Source of the DNA: Histidinibacterium lentulum
Lineage (GTDB): Bacteria > Pseudomonadota > Alphaproteobacteria > Rhodobacterales > Rhodobacteraceae
Assembly (NCBI RefSeq): GCF_003789055.1
Contig: NZ_ML119086.1
Span: 1 to 64,000, forward strand
Direction: 5' to 3'
Length of the DNA: 64,000 bases
Shown here: piece by piece, positions 53,881-63,090 of the stretch
How positions within the stretch are numbered: position 1 is the stretch's first letter
Layout of the letters: the number at the start of each line of letters is the position of its first letter
Notes under the pieces: model-generated
What the model was told of the DNA's origin: nothing
The model's database searches: none
Seen by the model: the letters and a program-made list of their open reading frames with translations, nothing else
Position numbers and translations under genes: made by a program

Positions 53881-54735
53881 ATGTCGTCCGCCCCGGCGAT
53901 CCTCGTGACCGGTGCGACCGGAAAGACCGGGCGGGAGGTCTGTGCGGCCCTCGCCCGGCGCGGCGTCGTGCCGCTGCGCGGCGTGCGGCGCCCCGGGCAG
54001 CCCGAGGACCGGGCGCTCGATTTCACCGATCCGGGCGGTTGGGACGCCGCCCTCGCGGGGGTGGAGGCCCTGTTCCTGATGCGCCCGCCGGCAATCGCCG
54101 ACATCGCGGCCACCCTTGGTCCCTTCGTGACCCGGGCGCGTGCAGTGGGGGTGCGGCATCTGGTCTTTCTGTCTGTCGCCGGGGCGGACCGGCTGCCCGT
54201 CCTGCCCCATGCGAAGGTCGAGGCGCGGCTCGCGGCCGGCGGACAGCGGGACTGGACAGTCTTGCGTCCCGATTTCTTTGCCCAGAACCTCGAGGACGCC
54301 TATCTGCGCGACATCCGCGAAGCGGACCGGATCTACGTTCCGGCGGGGCGCGGGCGGATAGCCTTCGTCGATCTCGCAGACGTCGGAGAGGCTGCGGCCG
54401 CGTGCCTCCTCGATCCCGGCGGCCATGCAGGCGCGGCCTGGCACCTGACAGGCCCCGAGGCAGTGGCCATGGGCGAGGTCGCGGGGCTGCTGACCGAAGC
54501 CTTGGGTCGCCGTATCCGGTATGTCCCCGCTTCGGTCCCGGGCTACCTGCGCCACCTGCGGCGGGCCGGGCAGCCCTGGGGCCAGGCGGCGGTGCAGACC
54601 GCGCTGCACCTGGGACTGCGTTTCGGGCGCAGCGCCGAGGTCAGCCGCGACCTCGCGAAGGTCCTCGGCCGGCCCGGCGGCACGATGGCCGCCTATGTGG
54701 CCAGGCGGGCGGAGGTCTGGCGGCGCGCGGGGTAG
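53881..54735 (+). CDS. NmrA-like NAD(P)-binding atypical SDR
   Basis: A 284-residue protein with the Rossmann motif LVTGATGKTGREV (8-20) and NmrA/HSCARG-type sequence: DFTDPGGWDAALAGVEALFLMRPP, VRHLVFLSVAGADR, WTVLRPDFFAQNL. It lacks the standard YxxxK pair of classical SDRs. The ATG at 53881 has GGGAGG 5 bases upstream. It may be a redox sensor or a quinone oxidoreductase. It is opposite in orientation to gor and rpiA around it, which suggests insertion into a conserved gor-rpiA neighbourhood. Confidence 0.85.
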   Translation: MSSAPAILVTGATGKTGREVCAALARRGVVPLRGVRRPGQPEDRALDFTDPGGWDAALAGVEALFLMRPPAIADIAATLGPFVTRARAVGVRHLVFLSVAGADRLPVLPHAKVEARLAAGGQRDWTVLRPDFFAQNLEDAYLRDIREADRIYVPAGRGRIAFVDLADVGEAAAACLLDPGGHAGAAWHLTGPEAVAMGEVAGLLTEALGRRIRYVPASVPGYLRHLRRAGQPWGQAAVQTALHLGLRFGRSAEVSRDLAKVLGRPGGTMAAYVARRAEVWRRAG

Positions 54736-54766
54736 CTGGAGGCGCGCGCGGAACAGTCGGAATTGC

Positions 54767-54848
54767 CGGTAGGGTGGGTTTGCGACCCACCGATCCCGGA
54801 GCGATGGCCTCTCCGGCGGGAGGTGGGTTGGAAACCCACCCTACGGAG
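54767..54848. repeat. Foldback element with nested hairpins, between convergent genes
   Basis: The outer arms GTAGGGTGGGTT (54769-54780) and AACCCACCCTAC (54833-54844) are exact inverses. Each arm also folds on itself (GGTGGGT..GACCCACC and GGTGGGTT..AACCCACC), so the element can form one long or two short hairpins. It lies between the converging NmrA-like gene and rpiA and could terminate both. It looks like a REP/BIME- or MITE-type element. Confidence 0.7.
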
Positions 54849-54869
54849 GCCCTCACCGTGGCGCGAAGA

Positions 54870-55655
54870 TCAATCGAGGATGTCGGAGAAGAGGTTCGTC
54901 GTCTCGGCGAAGTCGAGCCTGCTCTCCTCGAGCGTGCCCTCGTTGATGTCGCGCACGGCCACGCGGCCGTCGGCCTGTCCGATCACGAGGATGTCGCAGA
55001 TGTCGATGAAGAGCCCGTTCTCCACGACGCCGGGGATCTGGTTGAGCACCAGACTGAGCTGCCGCGCGTTACCGATGCGGTGGAGATGCAGGTCGAGGAT
55101 GTAGTTGCCTTCGTCTGTCACATAGGGCGCGTCACCCGCCATCCGCACGCCGCACTCGCGGCCCAGCACGTCGAGACCGATCAGCGTCTCCTCAACCAGC
55201 ACCTTGGTGGTCTGCCAGCCGAAGGGGATCACCTCCACCGGCAGGGGAAAGGCGCCGAGCGTTTCGACCTGTTTGGAGATATCGGCGATGACGATCATCT
55301 GGTCCGAAGCGGTGGCAACAATCTTTTCCTGCAACAGCGCCCCGCCGCCGCCCTTGATGAGGTTGAGCCGGCCGTCGAACTCGTCGGCGCCGTCGATGGT
55401 CATGTCGAGCCAGCGCGCCTCGTCGAGGGAGACAACGGTGATGCCGGCGTCGCGGGCGAGCTGGGCGGTCCGGCTCGAGGTGGGCACTCCGGTGATCCGC
55501 AAGCCGTCCTCGCGCACCAGTTCACCGAGGCAACGCACCAGCCAGGCCGCAGTGGAGCCCGTCCCCAGCCCCACCCGCATGCCGTCCTCGACGAACTCGG
55601 CGGCGCGTTTCGCGGCGGCGAACTTCGCCTTGTCGATGGGGGAAAGCTCGGGCAT
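54870..55655 (-). CDS. rpiA: Ribose-5-phosphate isomerase A
   Basis: A 261-residue pentose-phosphate enzyme. Conserved sites are GLGTGSTAAWLV (phosphate loop, 29-40), GVPTSSRTAQLA, TIDGADEFD (catalytic Asp), and LIKGGGGALLQEKIVA (Glu/Lys). A C-terminal extension of about 35 residues follows the family core (VRDINEGTLEESRLDFAE). It is cytosolic and terminates at the foldback element. Confidence 0.95.
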   Translation of the reverse strand: MPELSPIDKAKFAAAKRAAEFVEDGMRVGLGTGSTAAWLVRCLGELVREDGLRITGVPTSSRTAQLARDAGITVVSLDEARWLDMTIDGADEFDGRLNLIKGGGGALLQEKIVATASDQMIVIADISKQVETLGAFPLPVEVIPFGWQTTKVLVEETLIGLDVLGRECGVRMAGDAPYVTDEGNYILDLHLHRIGNARQLSLVLNQIPGVVENGLFIDICDILVIGQADGRVAVRDINEGTLEESRLDFAETTNLFSDILD

Positions 55656-55942
55656 GGGCGCGGTCCTTCAGAAGATGCGCCAGGGTCTACACCGGAACGG
55701 GGGTCTCCTGCGAGGGCGAATTTCCCGGTGGCCAGGCAGCGGTTTCGCCGCGCTGCGCGCTCGGGCGGGGGCGCTGCACCCATCGGTCTGCGGCCGACTC
55801 CCCACGCATTCTGCGGGCCAGAAAAACGCAGGCAGGGCCCCGGTGGCCTGCAGCGCTTCCCGGATAGGCCAGGGTCGCATTCGCACGGGGGAAGGTCTTT
55901 GCCGGACTGGCAGGTGGCGCCGCGGAACCATAGCTCGGAAGC

Positions 55943-57316
55943 ATGTTCCTCTCCGTCTTCGACCTCTTCAAGATCGGCATCGGCCCCTCGTCCTCTCATA
56001 CCATGGGACCGATGGTGGCGGCGGGCCGGTTTCTCGACCTTCTGCGCGCCCAGCCCTTTCGTGTGGCGGGGCTGCGCGCCTCGCTCCACGGCTCGCTGGC
56101 CTTCACCGGCGTGGGCCATGCCACCGACCGGGCGGTGATCCTCGGGCTCGCGGGGGTCCTGCCGGGCACCTATGACGCGGACCGGGCGGAGGCGGAGCTG
56201 GCGCGGATCCGGGCCGAGGGCACCCTGGCGCCCGAGGGGCTGGGGGTGCTGGCCTTCGTGCCCGCGCGCGATCTTCTCTTCGACTACGAGCGGGCCCTGC
56301 CCGGCCATGCCAACGGGATGATCCTGCGCGCGACCGACGCCGAGGGCGACGAGGTGGTGCAGGAGACCTATTATTCCGTGGGCGGCGGCTTCGTTCTGAC
56401 CGAGGCGGAGCTTGCCGCGGGCAAGGATACCGATGACGGCCCTCCAATACCCTTCCCCTTCCGCTCCGCCGCGGAGATGCTGGAGATGGCCGCGGCAAGC
56501 GGACTCTCGGTGGCGGCGATGAAGCGGGCGAACGAGCGGGCGCGGGCGCCGGGGCGCGATCCCGACGCCGGGCTGATGCGGGTCTGGGAGGCGATGGCGG
56601 CCTGCATCGACCGCGGACTGGCGGCGGAGGGAATCCTCCCCGGCGGGCTATCGGTCAGGCGTCGCGCCCGGGCCATCCACGAGAGCCTGCTCGCCGAGCG
56701 GGGCCGCAACCTCGCCCCGCCGCACACGATCAACGACTGGATGTCGGCCTATGCCATGGCCGTGAACGAGGAGAACGCCGCCGGAGGCCAGGTGGTGACC
56801 GCGCCCACCAACGGCGCGGCGGGCGTGGTGCCCGCGGTGATCCGCTACTGGCTCGACCATGTGCCGGGCGCGAGCGCGGTGCGGATTCCGGAGTTCCTGC
56901 TGACGGCGGCCGCCATCGGCGGCCTGATCAAGTACAACGCCTCGATCTCGGGCGCGGAATGCGGCTGCCAGGCGGAGGTCGGCTCGGCCTCGGCGATGGC
57001 GGCGGCGGGGCTTGCGGCCGTGCTGGGCGGCACGCCCGCGCAGGTGGAGAACGCCGCCGAGATCGCGCTCGAGCATCACCTCGGGATGACCTGCGACCCG
57101 GTGCGCGGCCTCGTGCAGGTCCCCTGCATCGAGCGCAACGGCCTCGGCGCGATCAAGGCGGTCTCCGCCGCCTCGCTCTCGCTGCGCGGGGACGGCACGC
57201 ACCTCGTGCCCCTCGATTCAGCCATCGAGACCATGCGCCAGACCGGCGCGGACATGAGCGAGAAGTACAAGGAGACCTCGCTCGGAGGGCTTGCCGTGAA
57301 CGTGCCGAATTGCTGA
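55943..57316 (+). CDS. sdaA: L-serine ammonia-lyase (single-chain, Fe-S type)
   Basis: A 457-residue iron-sulfur enzyme converting L-serine to pyruvate and ammonia. The beta-domain start is [19 protein letters not shown]. The cluster cysteines lie in [19 protein letters not shown] and [29 protein letters not shown] is also typical. It is full length for the single-polypeptide form. It is divergent from rpiA, with 287 bases between. Confidence 0.95.
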   Translation: MFLSVFDLFKIGIGPSSSHTMGPMVAAGRFLDLLRAQPFRVAGLRASLHGSLAFTGVGHATDRAVILGLAGVLPGTYDADRAEAELARIRAEGTLAPEGLGVLAFVPARDLLFDYERALPGHANGMILRATDAEGDEVVQETYYSVGGGFVLTEAELAAGKDTDDGPPIPFPFRSAAEMLEMAAASGLSVAAMKRANERARAPGRDPDAGLMRVWEAMAACIDRGLAAEGILPGGLSVRRRARAIHESLLAERGRNLAPPHTINDWMSAYAMAVNEENAAGGQVVTAPTNGAAGVVPAVIRYWLDHVPGASAVRIPEFLLTAAAIGGLIKYNASISGAECGCQAEVGSASAMAAAGLAAVLGGTPAQVENAAEIALEHHLGMTCDPVRGLVQVPCIERNGLGAIKAVSAASLSLRGDGTHLVPLDSAIETMRQTGADMSEKYKETSLGGLAVNVPNC

Positions 57317-57375
57317 TCGGCCCGCGCGGCCTGCCGGGTGTTGACCATTCCCACGGCAAGGCGGAGTGTCGCGAC

Positions 57376-57996
57376 ATGATCGATCTCTTCACATGGGTCA
57401 CGCCCAACGGCCGCAAGGTCTCGATCCTCCTCGAGGAACTGGGGCTCGATTACGAGGTCCACCCTGTCGATATCGGCAAGGGCGAGCAGTTCGCCCCCGA
57501 TTTCCTGAAGATCGCCCCCAACAACCGCATCCCGGCCATCGTGGACCGCGCCAGCGGCCGCAGCCTCTTCGAGTCGGGCGCCATCCTGTGGCACCTCGCC
57601 GAGACCCACGGGCGGTTTCTCGGTGACGACCGGCTCGAGACGCTGGAATGGCTGATGTGGCAGATGGGCGGGCTCGGGCCGATGCTGGGCCAGGTGCATC
57701 ACTTCGTGAAGTACAACCCCGGCACCTCGGCCTATGCCGAGGACCGGTACTCCAAGGAAGCCATGCGGCTTTACGGCGTGCTCGACCGCCGGCTCGAGGG
57801 GCGGGACTATGTGTCGGGCAGTTACTCGGTGGCGGACATGGCGATCTGGCCCTGGGTGTCGCGCTTCGAATGGCAGGAGATCGACCTCTGCGATTTCCCG
57901 AGGGTGCGCGACTGGTACCTGCGGATCGCGGACCGCGAGGCGGTCGAGCGCGGCTATCACGTGCCGCATTTCGTGAACGAGATCCCCCGGCCGTGA
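57376..57996 (+). CDS. Glutathione S-transferase
   Basis: A 206-residue GST of the YfcG/theta-like type: an N-terminal thioredoxin fold (IDLFTWVTPNGRKVSILLEELGLDYEVH), N-P loop NNRIPAIVD, ESGAI for the glutathione gamma-glutamyl contact, and an all-helical C-terminal domain with SVADMAIWPWV. The ATG at 57376 has GGAG upstream. The stop overlaps the following GTG (GTGA), coupling it to the FAH-family gene. Confidence 0.9.
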   Translation: MIDLFTWVTPNGRKVSILLEELGLDYEVHPVDIGKGEQFAPDFLKIAPNNRIPAIVDRASGRSLFESGAILWHLAETHGRFLGDDRLETLEWLMWQMGGLGPMLGQVHHFVKYNPGTSAYAEDRYSKEAMRLYGVLDRRLEGRDYVSGSYSVADMAIWPWVSRFEWQEIDLCDFPRVRDWYLRIADREAVERGYHVPHFVNEIPRP

Positions 57997-58637
57997 GCGG
58001 CTGGGTCTTTCCCCCTCCCGAGCCGCCCTCCCTGCCCGCCCCGGGCGGCCGCTATCCGGTGCGGCGCATCTTCTGCATCGGGCGCAACTACGCCGCCCAT
58101 GCCGCCGAGCTGGGCAATGCGGTGGCGCCTGTCCCATGGTTCTTCACCAAGACACCCATGAGCCTCGCGCAGTCGGGATCGGTCCTGCCCTATCCGCCGG
58201 GCACGGAGGACTATCACCACGAGGTGGAGCTGGTGGTGGCCCTCGGCGAGGGCGGCGCGCCCTGGGGCTGGGCCTCGGGCCTCGACATGACGCGCCGCGA
58301 CCTGCAGGCCCGCGCCAAGGCGGACCGGCTGCCCTGGGACGCGGCCAAGGACGTGGAGGGCGGCGCGGTGATCGGCACCCTGAGCGACGAAGCCCCCGGC
58401 CCCGAGGCGCGGATCGCGCTCGACGTGAACGGCGAGACCCGGCAGGACGCGCGGATCGGCGACATGGTCTGGCCGGTGGCGGCGCTGCTGACGCATCTCT
58501 CGGGGCTCTACACCCTCGGCCCGGGGGACCTCGTGATGACCGGCACGCCCGCGGGCGTCGGCCCGGTGCGGCCCGGCGACCGGCTCGAGGGCCGCATCGA
58601 CGGGCTGGCGCCGGTCCGTCTGGAGATCGCGCCATGA
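57993..58637 (+). CDS. Fumarylacetoacetate hydrolase-family protein
   Basis: A 214-residue FAH-family enzyme. IFCIGRNYAAHAAELGN, the metal site YHHEVELVVALG (Glu-x-Glu), GLDMTRRDLQ, KDVEGGAVIG and the final TGTPAGVGPVRPGD are all typical. Close relatives are acylpyruvase/oxaloacetate decarboxylase-like (FAHD1), so cleavage or decarboxylation of a keto-acid is likely. It overlaps the GST and monophosphatase genes by 4 bases each. Confidence 0.9.
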   Translation: MSGWVFPPPEPPSLPAPGGRYPVRRIFCIGRNYAAHAAELGNAVAPVPWFFTKTPMSLAQSGSVLPYPPGTEDYHHEVELVVALGEGGAPWGWASGLDMTRRDLQARAKADRLPWDAAKDVEGGAVIGTLSDEAPGPEARIALDVNGETRQDARIGDMVWPVAALLTHLSGLYTLGPGDLVMTGTPAGVGPVRPGDRLEGRIDGLAPVRLEIAP

Positions 58638-59473
58638 GCCTCAGCCGCGCCGAGGAGACGGGCCTGATCGACCTCGTCCGCGAGGTGGCGAAGGCCGAGA
58701 TCCTGCCGCGGTTCCGGGCGCTCGAGGCCACGGACATCCGCGCCAAGAGCCGCGCGGACGATCTCGTGACCGTCGCGGACGTGGCCGCCGAGGCAGCGCT
58801 GACCGACGGCGCGGCGCGCATCCTGCCCGGGGCGGCGGTGGTAGGCGAGGAGGCGGTGTCGGCCGACGCCTCGATCCTCGACCGGGTCGGAGGACCGGGC
58901 CGGACGCTGGTGATCGACCCGATCGACGGGACCTGGAACTTCGCCCATGGCCTCGCGGTCTTCGGGGTCATCCTCGCCGTGGTCGAGGACGGCGAGACCG
59001 TGTTCGGTCTTCTCTACGATCCCGTCTTCGACGACTGGATCGCCGCACGCCGGAGCGGCGGGGCCTGGTCGGGTGCGCCGGGCCGCGCCGATGTCCCCCT
59101 GCGCAGCACCCCCGCGCCGCCGCCCGAGGTCGCCCAGGGATATGTGCCGCTCTCGCTCTACCCGCCCCAAGCGCGAGAGGGCGTCGCCCGGGCCATGGCC
59201 ACGATGGGAAGGGCGGGCACGCTGCGCTGCGCCTGCCACGAATACCGCCAGCTTGTCTCGGGCGGCAGCGATTTCATGCTCGCGGCGAAGCTGAACGTCT
59301 GGGACCACGCGGCGGGCGTTCTCGCGGTGACCGAGGCGGGGGGCCATGCCGCGCTTGCCGGGGGCGCGGCCTATGCGCCGGACCTAAGGCGCGGTCACCT
59401 GATTTCCGCCGCCGACGCGGACCTCTGGCAGGCGCTCGACGCCCGGTTCGGCGCGGCGGCCGGGCTGCTCTGA
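58634..59473 (+). CDS. Inositol monophosphatase-family phosphatase
   Basis: A 279-residue Mg-dependent phosphatase. Metal ligands are GEEAVSAD, IDPIDGTWNFAHG and the late WDHAAGVLAVTEAGG, which together define the family. HisN (histidinol-phosphatase) and IMPase are both possible; no his genes are near. It is third in the GST-FAH-IMPase operon (ATGA overlap), so it may act on a product of that pathway. Confidence 0.88.
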   Translation: MSLSRAEETGLIDLVREVAKAEILPRFRALEATDIRAKSRADDLVTVADVAAEAALTDGAARILPGAAVVGEEAVSADASILDRVGGPGRTLVIDPIDGTWNFAHGLAVFGVILAVVEDGETVFGLLYDPVFDDWIAARRSGGAWSGAPGRADVPLRSTPAPPPEVAQGYVPLSLYPPQAREGVARAMATMGRAGTLRCACHEYRQLVSGGSDFMLAAKLNVWDHAAGVLAVTEAGGHAALAGGAAYAPDLRRGHLISAADADLWQALDARFGAAAGLL

Positions 59474-59544
59474 GACGCCTTGGCGCGGGGCCCGCGCCCG
59501 GTGTATCGTCGCGCGTCAGCATACACGGTTCAGGGAGACCGGCC

Positions 59545-60864
59545 ATGAACATGGTCAAGCCGAACGATCTCAACGCCTTCTGGATGCCGTTCACCGCGAA
59601 CCGCCAGTTCAAGTCCGCACCGCGCATGTTCGTCGCCGCCGACGGGATGTACTACACGACCGCCGAGGGCCGCGAGGTGCTCGACGGCACCGCAGGCCTC
59701 TGGTGCTGCAATGCGGGCCACAAGCGCCCGCGCATCGTCGAGGCGGTGCAGGCCCAGGTGGCCGAACTCGACTACGCGCCCGCCTTCCAGATGGGCCACC
59801 CCAAGGCCTTCGAGCTCGCCAACCGGCTGATCGGCATGGCGCCCGACCACATGGCGCATGTGTTCTACACCAACTCGGGCTCCGAAAGCGTGGAGACCGC
59901 GCTCAAGCTCGCGCTCGCCTACCACCGGGCGAAAGGCGACGGCGCGCGCACCCGTCTCATCGGGCGCGAGCGCGGCTATCACGGGGTGAATTTCGGCGGC
60001 ATCTCCGTGGGCGGCATCGTCAACAACCGCAAGGTCTTCGGCTCCCTGCTGACCGGCGTCGACCACCTGCCCCACACCCACCTGCCCGACCACAACGCCT
60101 TCACCCGCGGCCAGCCCGAACACGGCGCTCATCTCGCGGACGAGATCGAGCGGATCGCGGCGCTCCACGGTCCCGAGACCATCGCCGCCGTGATCGTGGA
60201 GCCCGTGGCGGGCTCCACGGGCGTCCTGATCCCGCCGAAGGGCTATCTCGAGCGGCTGCGGGAGCTCTGCACGAAACACGGCATCCTGCTCATTTTCGAT
60301 GAGGTCATCACCGGCTTCGGCCGGCTGGGCTCGGCCTTCGCCGCCGACCATTTCGACGTGAAGCCCGACATCATGGTCACCGCCAAGGGCTTGACGAACG
60401 GCGTCATTCCCATGGGCGCGGTGATGGTCACGCCCGAGATCCACGACGCCTTCATGCACGGGCCGGAGAACCTGATCGAACTCTTTCACGGCTATACCTA
60501 TTCGGGCAACCCGATCGCCGCAGCCGCGGGCCTCGCCACGCTCGAGACCTACCGCGAGGAGGGCCTCTTCGAACGCGCGGCGGAGCTTGCCCCCTACTGG
60601 GAGGACATGCTCCACGGGCTCAAGGACTGCCGCCATGTCATCGACATCCGCAACATCGGCCTCATCGGCGCCATCGAGCTTCAGCCCATCGCGGGCCAGC
60701 CCACGCGCCGCGCCTTCCAGGCCTTCCTCGACGCCTACGACCGGGGCGTGCTGATCCGCACCACGGGCGACATCATCGCCCTCTCGCCGCCGCTGATCAT
60801 CGAGAAGGCCCAGATCGACCGCATCGGCGAGACCCTGCGCGAGGTGCTGACCGCCCTCGACTGA
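59545..60864 (+). CDS. Omega-amino acid:pyruvate aminotransferase (class III)
   Basis: A 439-residue PLP enzyme of the beta-alanine:pyruvate transaminase type. It begins NDLNAFWMPFTANRQFKSAPR, then DGTAGLWCCNAGHKRPRI, TNSGSESVETALKLA, RERGYHGVNFGG and the PLP-Lys region VTAKGLTNGVIPMGAVM. These match the omega-APT subgroup rather than ornithine types. AGGGAGA precedes the ATG. The likely role is transfer of amino groups from beta-alanine or other omega-amines to pyruvate. It is separated by 71 bases from the monophosphatase. Confidence 0.9.
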   Translation: MNMVKPNDLNAFWMPFTANRQFKSAPRMFVAADGMYYTTAEGREVLDGTAGLWCCNAGHKRPRIVEAVQAQVAELDYAPAFQMGHPKAFELANRLIGMAPDHMAHVFYTNSGSESVETALKLALAYHRAKGDGARTRLIGRERGYHGVNFGGISVGGIVNNRKVFGSLLTGVDHLPHTHLPDHNAFTRGQPEHGAHLADEIERIAALHGPETIAAVIVEPVAGSTGVLIPPKGYLERLRELCTKHGILLIFDEVITGFGRLGSAFAADHFDVKPDIMVTAKGLTNGVIPMGAVMVTPEIHDAFMHGPENLIELFHGYTYSGNPIAAAAGLATLETYREEGLFERAAELAPYWEDMLHGLKDCRHVIDIRNIGLIGAIELQPIAGQPTRRAFQAFLDAYDRGVLIRTTGDIIALSPPLIIEKAQIDRIGETLREVLTALD

Positions 60865-60953
60865 CGCGCCCCGGCGCGCCCGCCCCGGCGGCGGGCGCCC
60901 CCCGGCCTGCCCTGCCGTGCGCCCTCCGCGCCTCGGTGCCGCCCCCCGTTTTT

Positions 60954-61009
60954 CTGGCCGGAAGTATCCTCGGGGGGGCGTCGAAAGCATCGCTTTCGAC
61001 GGGGGGGGG
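60954..61009. repeat. Interspersed motif (copy 3), then hairpin between G-runs
   Basis: The block TCTGGCCGGAAGTATCCTCG (60954-60973), the inverse of the motif at 20796-20815, is followed by G-runs (60972-60978 and 61001-61009). Between the runs is a strong hairpin CGTCGAAAGC-ATC-GCTTTCGACG (60979-61001). It is in the middle of the 300-base gap between two converging genes (60865-61164), which holds nothing else recognisable. It probably acts as a bidirectional terminator. Confidence 0.6.
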
Positions 61010-61164
61010 CAGACAGCCCCCCCTCCCCGGCCGAGTTCCGCACCGTGCTCGACTGGTCTGGGCAGCGGGGGTGCGGGGGCCGTCGGCAGTCTCGCTCGGA
61101 GCGATGCCACTCGCCTGCCTGCCCCTCGGCGGATCGCCGCGCGCCGCGCGGCGAAAGCCCTCGC

Positions 61165-62256
61165 CTAAAGCAGAACCGCCTGCCCGGTCTCGGCGCTTTC
61201 CTGCGCCGCAAGCCCGATCTCGACCGCCCGCGCCCCGTCCCGGGCGGTGACCTCCACCTCGCTCTGACCCCGCACTACTGCGGCGAAGCGCTGGTGCTGG
61301 AAGAAGGTCGCGCCATTGTGGTCGCCCGCCTCGAGGAGCGTCGGATCGACGGGGATCTGGCTCTCCATCGGCCCCTTGGGTGCGCGCGGCGACAGGATGA
61401 GCCGCGGGACCGGCGGCGGCCCGAGCTTGGCGGGCCAGAACCGTCCCGGGCCGGGGACGAGGCATTCGATCTTGCCGCGGGGCCCCACGGCGCTGATCTC
61501 CTCCTGCCATTGCGAGCCCTCGGCGAACATGCACAGCTCCAGCATCGCCCGCGCCCCGCCCTCGAAATCGAGGATCACATAGCCGTTGTCCCAGACGTCG
61601 GGCACACGCCCCGCATATTCCTCGTCCCGGTGGTTCAGCGTCTGGCCCGCGCTCGCCATCACCCGCACCGGCTCGTCCTTCAGAATGAGCCGCATGAGGT
61701 CGAAGAAATGGCAGCATTTCTCCACCAGCGTGCCGCCGGTGTTGGCGTTGAAGCGGTTCCAGTCACCGATCTTGGGCAGGAAGGGAAAGCGGTGCTCTCG
61801 GATCGTCAGCATGGCGATGCCGCCCGTCGCATGCGGCGCCTGCTCGATCAGCGCCGCGATGGGCGGCATGTAGCGGTATTCCATCGCCACCCAGAGCGCG
61901 GGGAGCACCTTTGCGACCGCCTCCACCTCGGCGCGGTCCTCGGGCCCCGTGTAGAGCGGCTTTTCGCAGAGCACCGGCAGCGGCCGCCGGGCGGCGATGG
62001 CGCGGAGCTGGCCGACATGGAGGAAATTGGGGCTGACGATCACCACCGCGTCGAGCGGCTCGTGGGTCAGCAGCGCATCGAGATCCTCGGCCACCACCGT
62101 CTCCTGCCGCGCGAGCGCCGCCGCGCTTTCGGCAAGTTCACGCACGGGGTCGCACACCACCGCCACCCGTGCGTCCGGCAGGAGCGCGATGTTCCGGATA
62201 TGCTCCCGCCCCATCATGCCGCAGCCGACGATGCCGTAGTTGATCACCCGTCCCAT
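61165..62256 (-). CDS. Gfo/Idh/MocA-family oxidoreductase
   Basis: A 363-residue NAD(P)-dependent dehydrogenase. The Rossmann motif is YGIVGCGMMGREHIRN (6-21), the catalytic Lys is in CEKPLY, and a His-rich KCCHFFDLMRLI helix lies in the C-terminal domain. The ATG at 62256 has GGGAAGGG 6 bases upstream; an ATG two codons earlier overlaps the GntR stop (ATGA). Family members oxidise sugars, inositols or similar polyols. Co-transcribed with the GntR regulator; the substrate is unknown. Confidence 0.88.
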   Translation of the reverse strand: MGRVINYGIVGCGMMGREHIRNIALLPDARVAVVCDPVRELAESAAALARQETVVAEDLDALLTHEPLDAVVIVSPNFLHVGQLRAIAARRPLPVLCEKPLYTGPEDRAEVEAVAKVLPALWVAMEYRYMPPIAALIEQAPHATGGIAMLTIREHRFPFLPKIGDWNRFNANTGGTLVEKCCHFFDLMRLILKDEPVRVMASAGQTLNHRDEEYAGRVPDVWDNGYVILDFEGGARAMLELCMFAEGSQWQEEISAVGPRGKIECLVPGPGRFWPAKLGPPPVPRLILSPRAPKGPMESQIPVDPTLLEAGDHNGATFFQHQRFAAVVRGQSEVEVTARDGARAVEIGLAAQESAETGQAVLL

Positions 62257-62258
62257 TC

Positions 62259-62987
62259 TCATCCCTTCCCGAGCCGCGCCACGTAGCGGCAGACATTGGT
62301 GTCGAACCATGTGCGGCTGACCTCGGCGCGGGCGCCGTCCCCGGCCCAGCCCACGCGCTCCGCCATCCCGACCAGCGCCCCCGGCGCGGGGCCGAACATC
62401 GCGGGCGCCCAGGACGGCACGGTCCCCGTGCCCACCCGGTCCTCGACCCGCGCGATCACAAGGCCAAGCGCCTGCCGGTAATGCAGGTAAAGCGATTCCG
62501 AGAGGTCCGCCGCCGTCAGGCAGTCTGCCCGCGCGCCGTCGAGCCAGATCTCCTCGAGCGCCGCCGCCTGCCCGTCGAGCCGCCGCAGCCTGCGGATGCG
62601 CCAGCCATGCGCGGACGGCCCGCCGTCGGGCAGACTGCCGGGCTTCGCCAGCCGCGCCACGTCCAACACCTCCGCGGTGGGCAGGCCGCCGCCCCCGATC
62701 CGCTCCAGCCGGAAGAAGCCGTAGACGCCCAGCGGCCCAGGCCGCGCGCGCACGTAGTTCCCGGACCCCTGCTTCCGCTCCAGCAGCCCGTCCTCGGCCA
62801 GCCGCTCCAGTGCCTTCCTGAGCGTGCCCACCGCCACGCCGAGCCCCGCCGCCATCTCGCGTTCGGGCGGCAGGCGCGCACCGTCCGCAAGGCGGCCAGC
62901 CGCGATGTCGCGGATCAGCAGTTCCGCGATCTGGACATAGCGCGGCAGCGCCGGACCTTCGGGCATGCGGGCGGCCATGGTGGCCAT
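62259..62987 (-). CDS. GntR-family regulator with UTRA domain
   Basis: A 242-residue regulator of the HutC/GntR subfamily. The N-terminal winged HTH has YVQIAELLIRDIAAGRLADGARLPPEREMAAGLGVAVGTLRKALERL (about 16-62), then a UTRA effector domain (about 90-235, with YLHYRQALGLVIARVEDRVG). The ATG at 62987 has AGGGAAGGGAG just upstream. Repeats of TTGATGCA 20-40 bases before the start are likely operator half-sites. UTRA domains usually sense a small ligand of the regulated pathway. Confidence 0.9.
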   Translation of the reverse strand: MATMAARMPEGPALPRYVQIAELLIRDIAAGRLADGARLPPEREMAAGLGVAVGTLRKALERLAEDGLLERKQGSGNYVRARPGPLGVYGFFRLERIGGGGLPTAEVLDVARLAKPGSLPDGGPSAHGWRIRRLRRLDGQAAALEEIWLDGARADCLTAADLSESLYLHYRQALGLVIARVEDRVGTGTVPSWAPAMFGPAPGALVGMAERVGWAGDGARAEVSRTWFDTNVCRYVARLGKG

Positions 62988-63006
62988 GGGGCTCCCTTCC
63001 CTGCAA

Positions 63007-63026
63007 ATTGATGCACGATTGATGCA
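63007..63026. promoter_or_regulatory. Direct repeats TTGATGCA, candidate GntR operator
   Basis: ATTGATGCA occurs at 63007-63015 and again at 63018-63026, within the 103-base region between the GntR gene and the divergent LLM-class gene. TGCA also recurs at 63002-63005, giving TGCA blocks about 10-11 bases apart. Placement between divergent genes suggests one regulator controls both. Confidence 0.5.
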
Positions 63027-63090
63027 GTCATTGCCCCGTGCTACGCAAGCCCTGCCAAGCGACCGAATGCACCCTATCGAAAGGCCCCGG

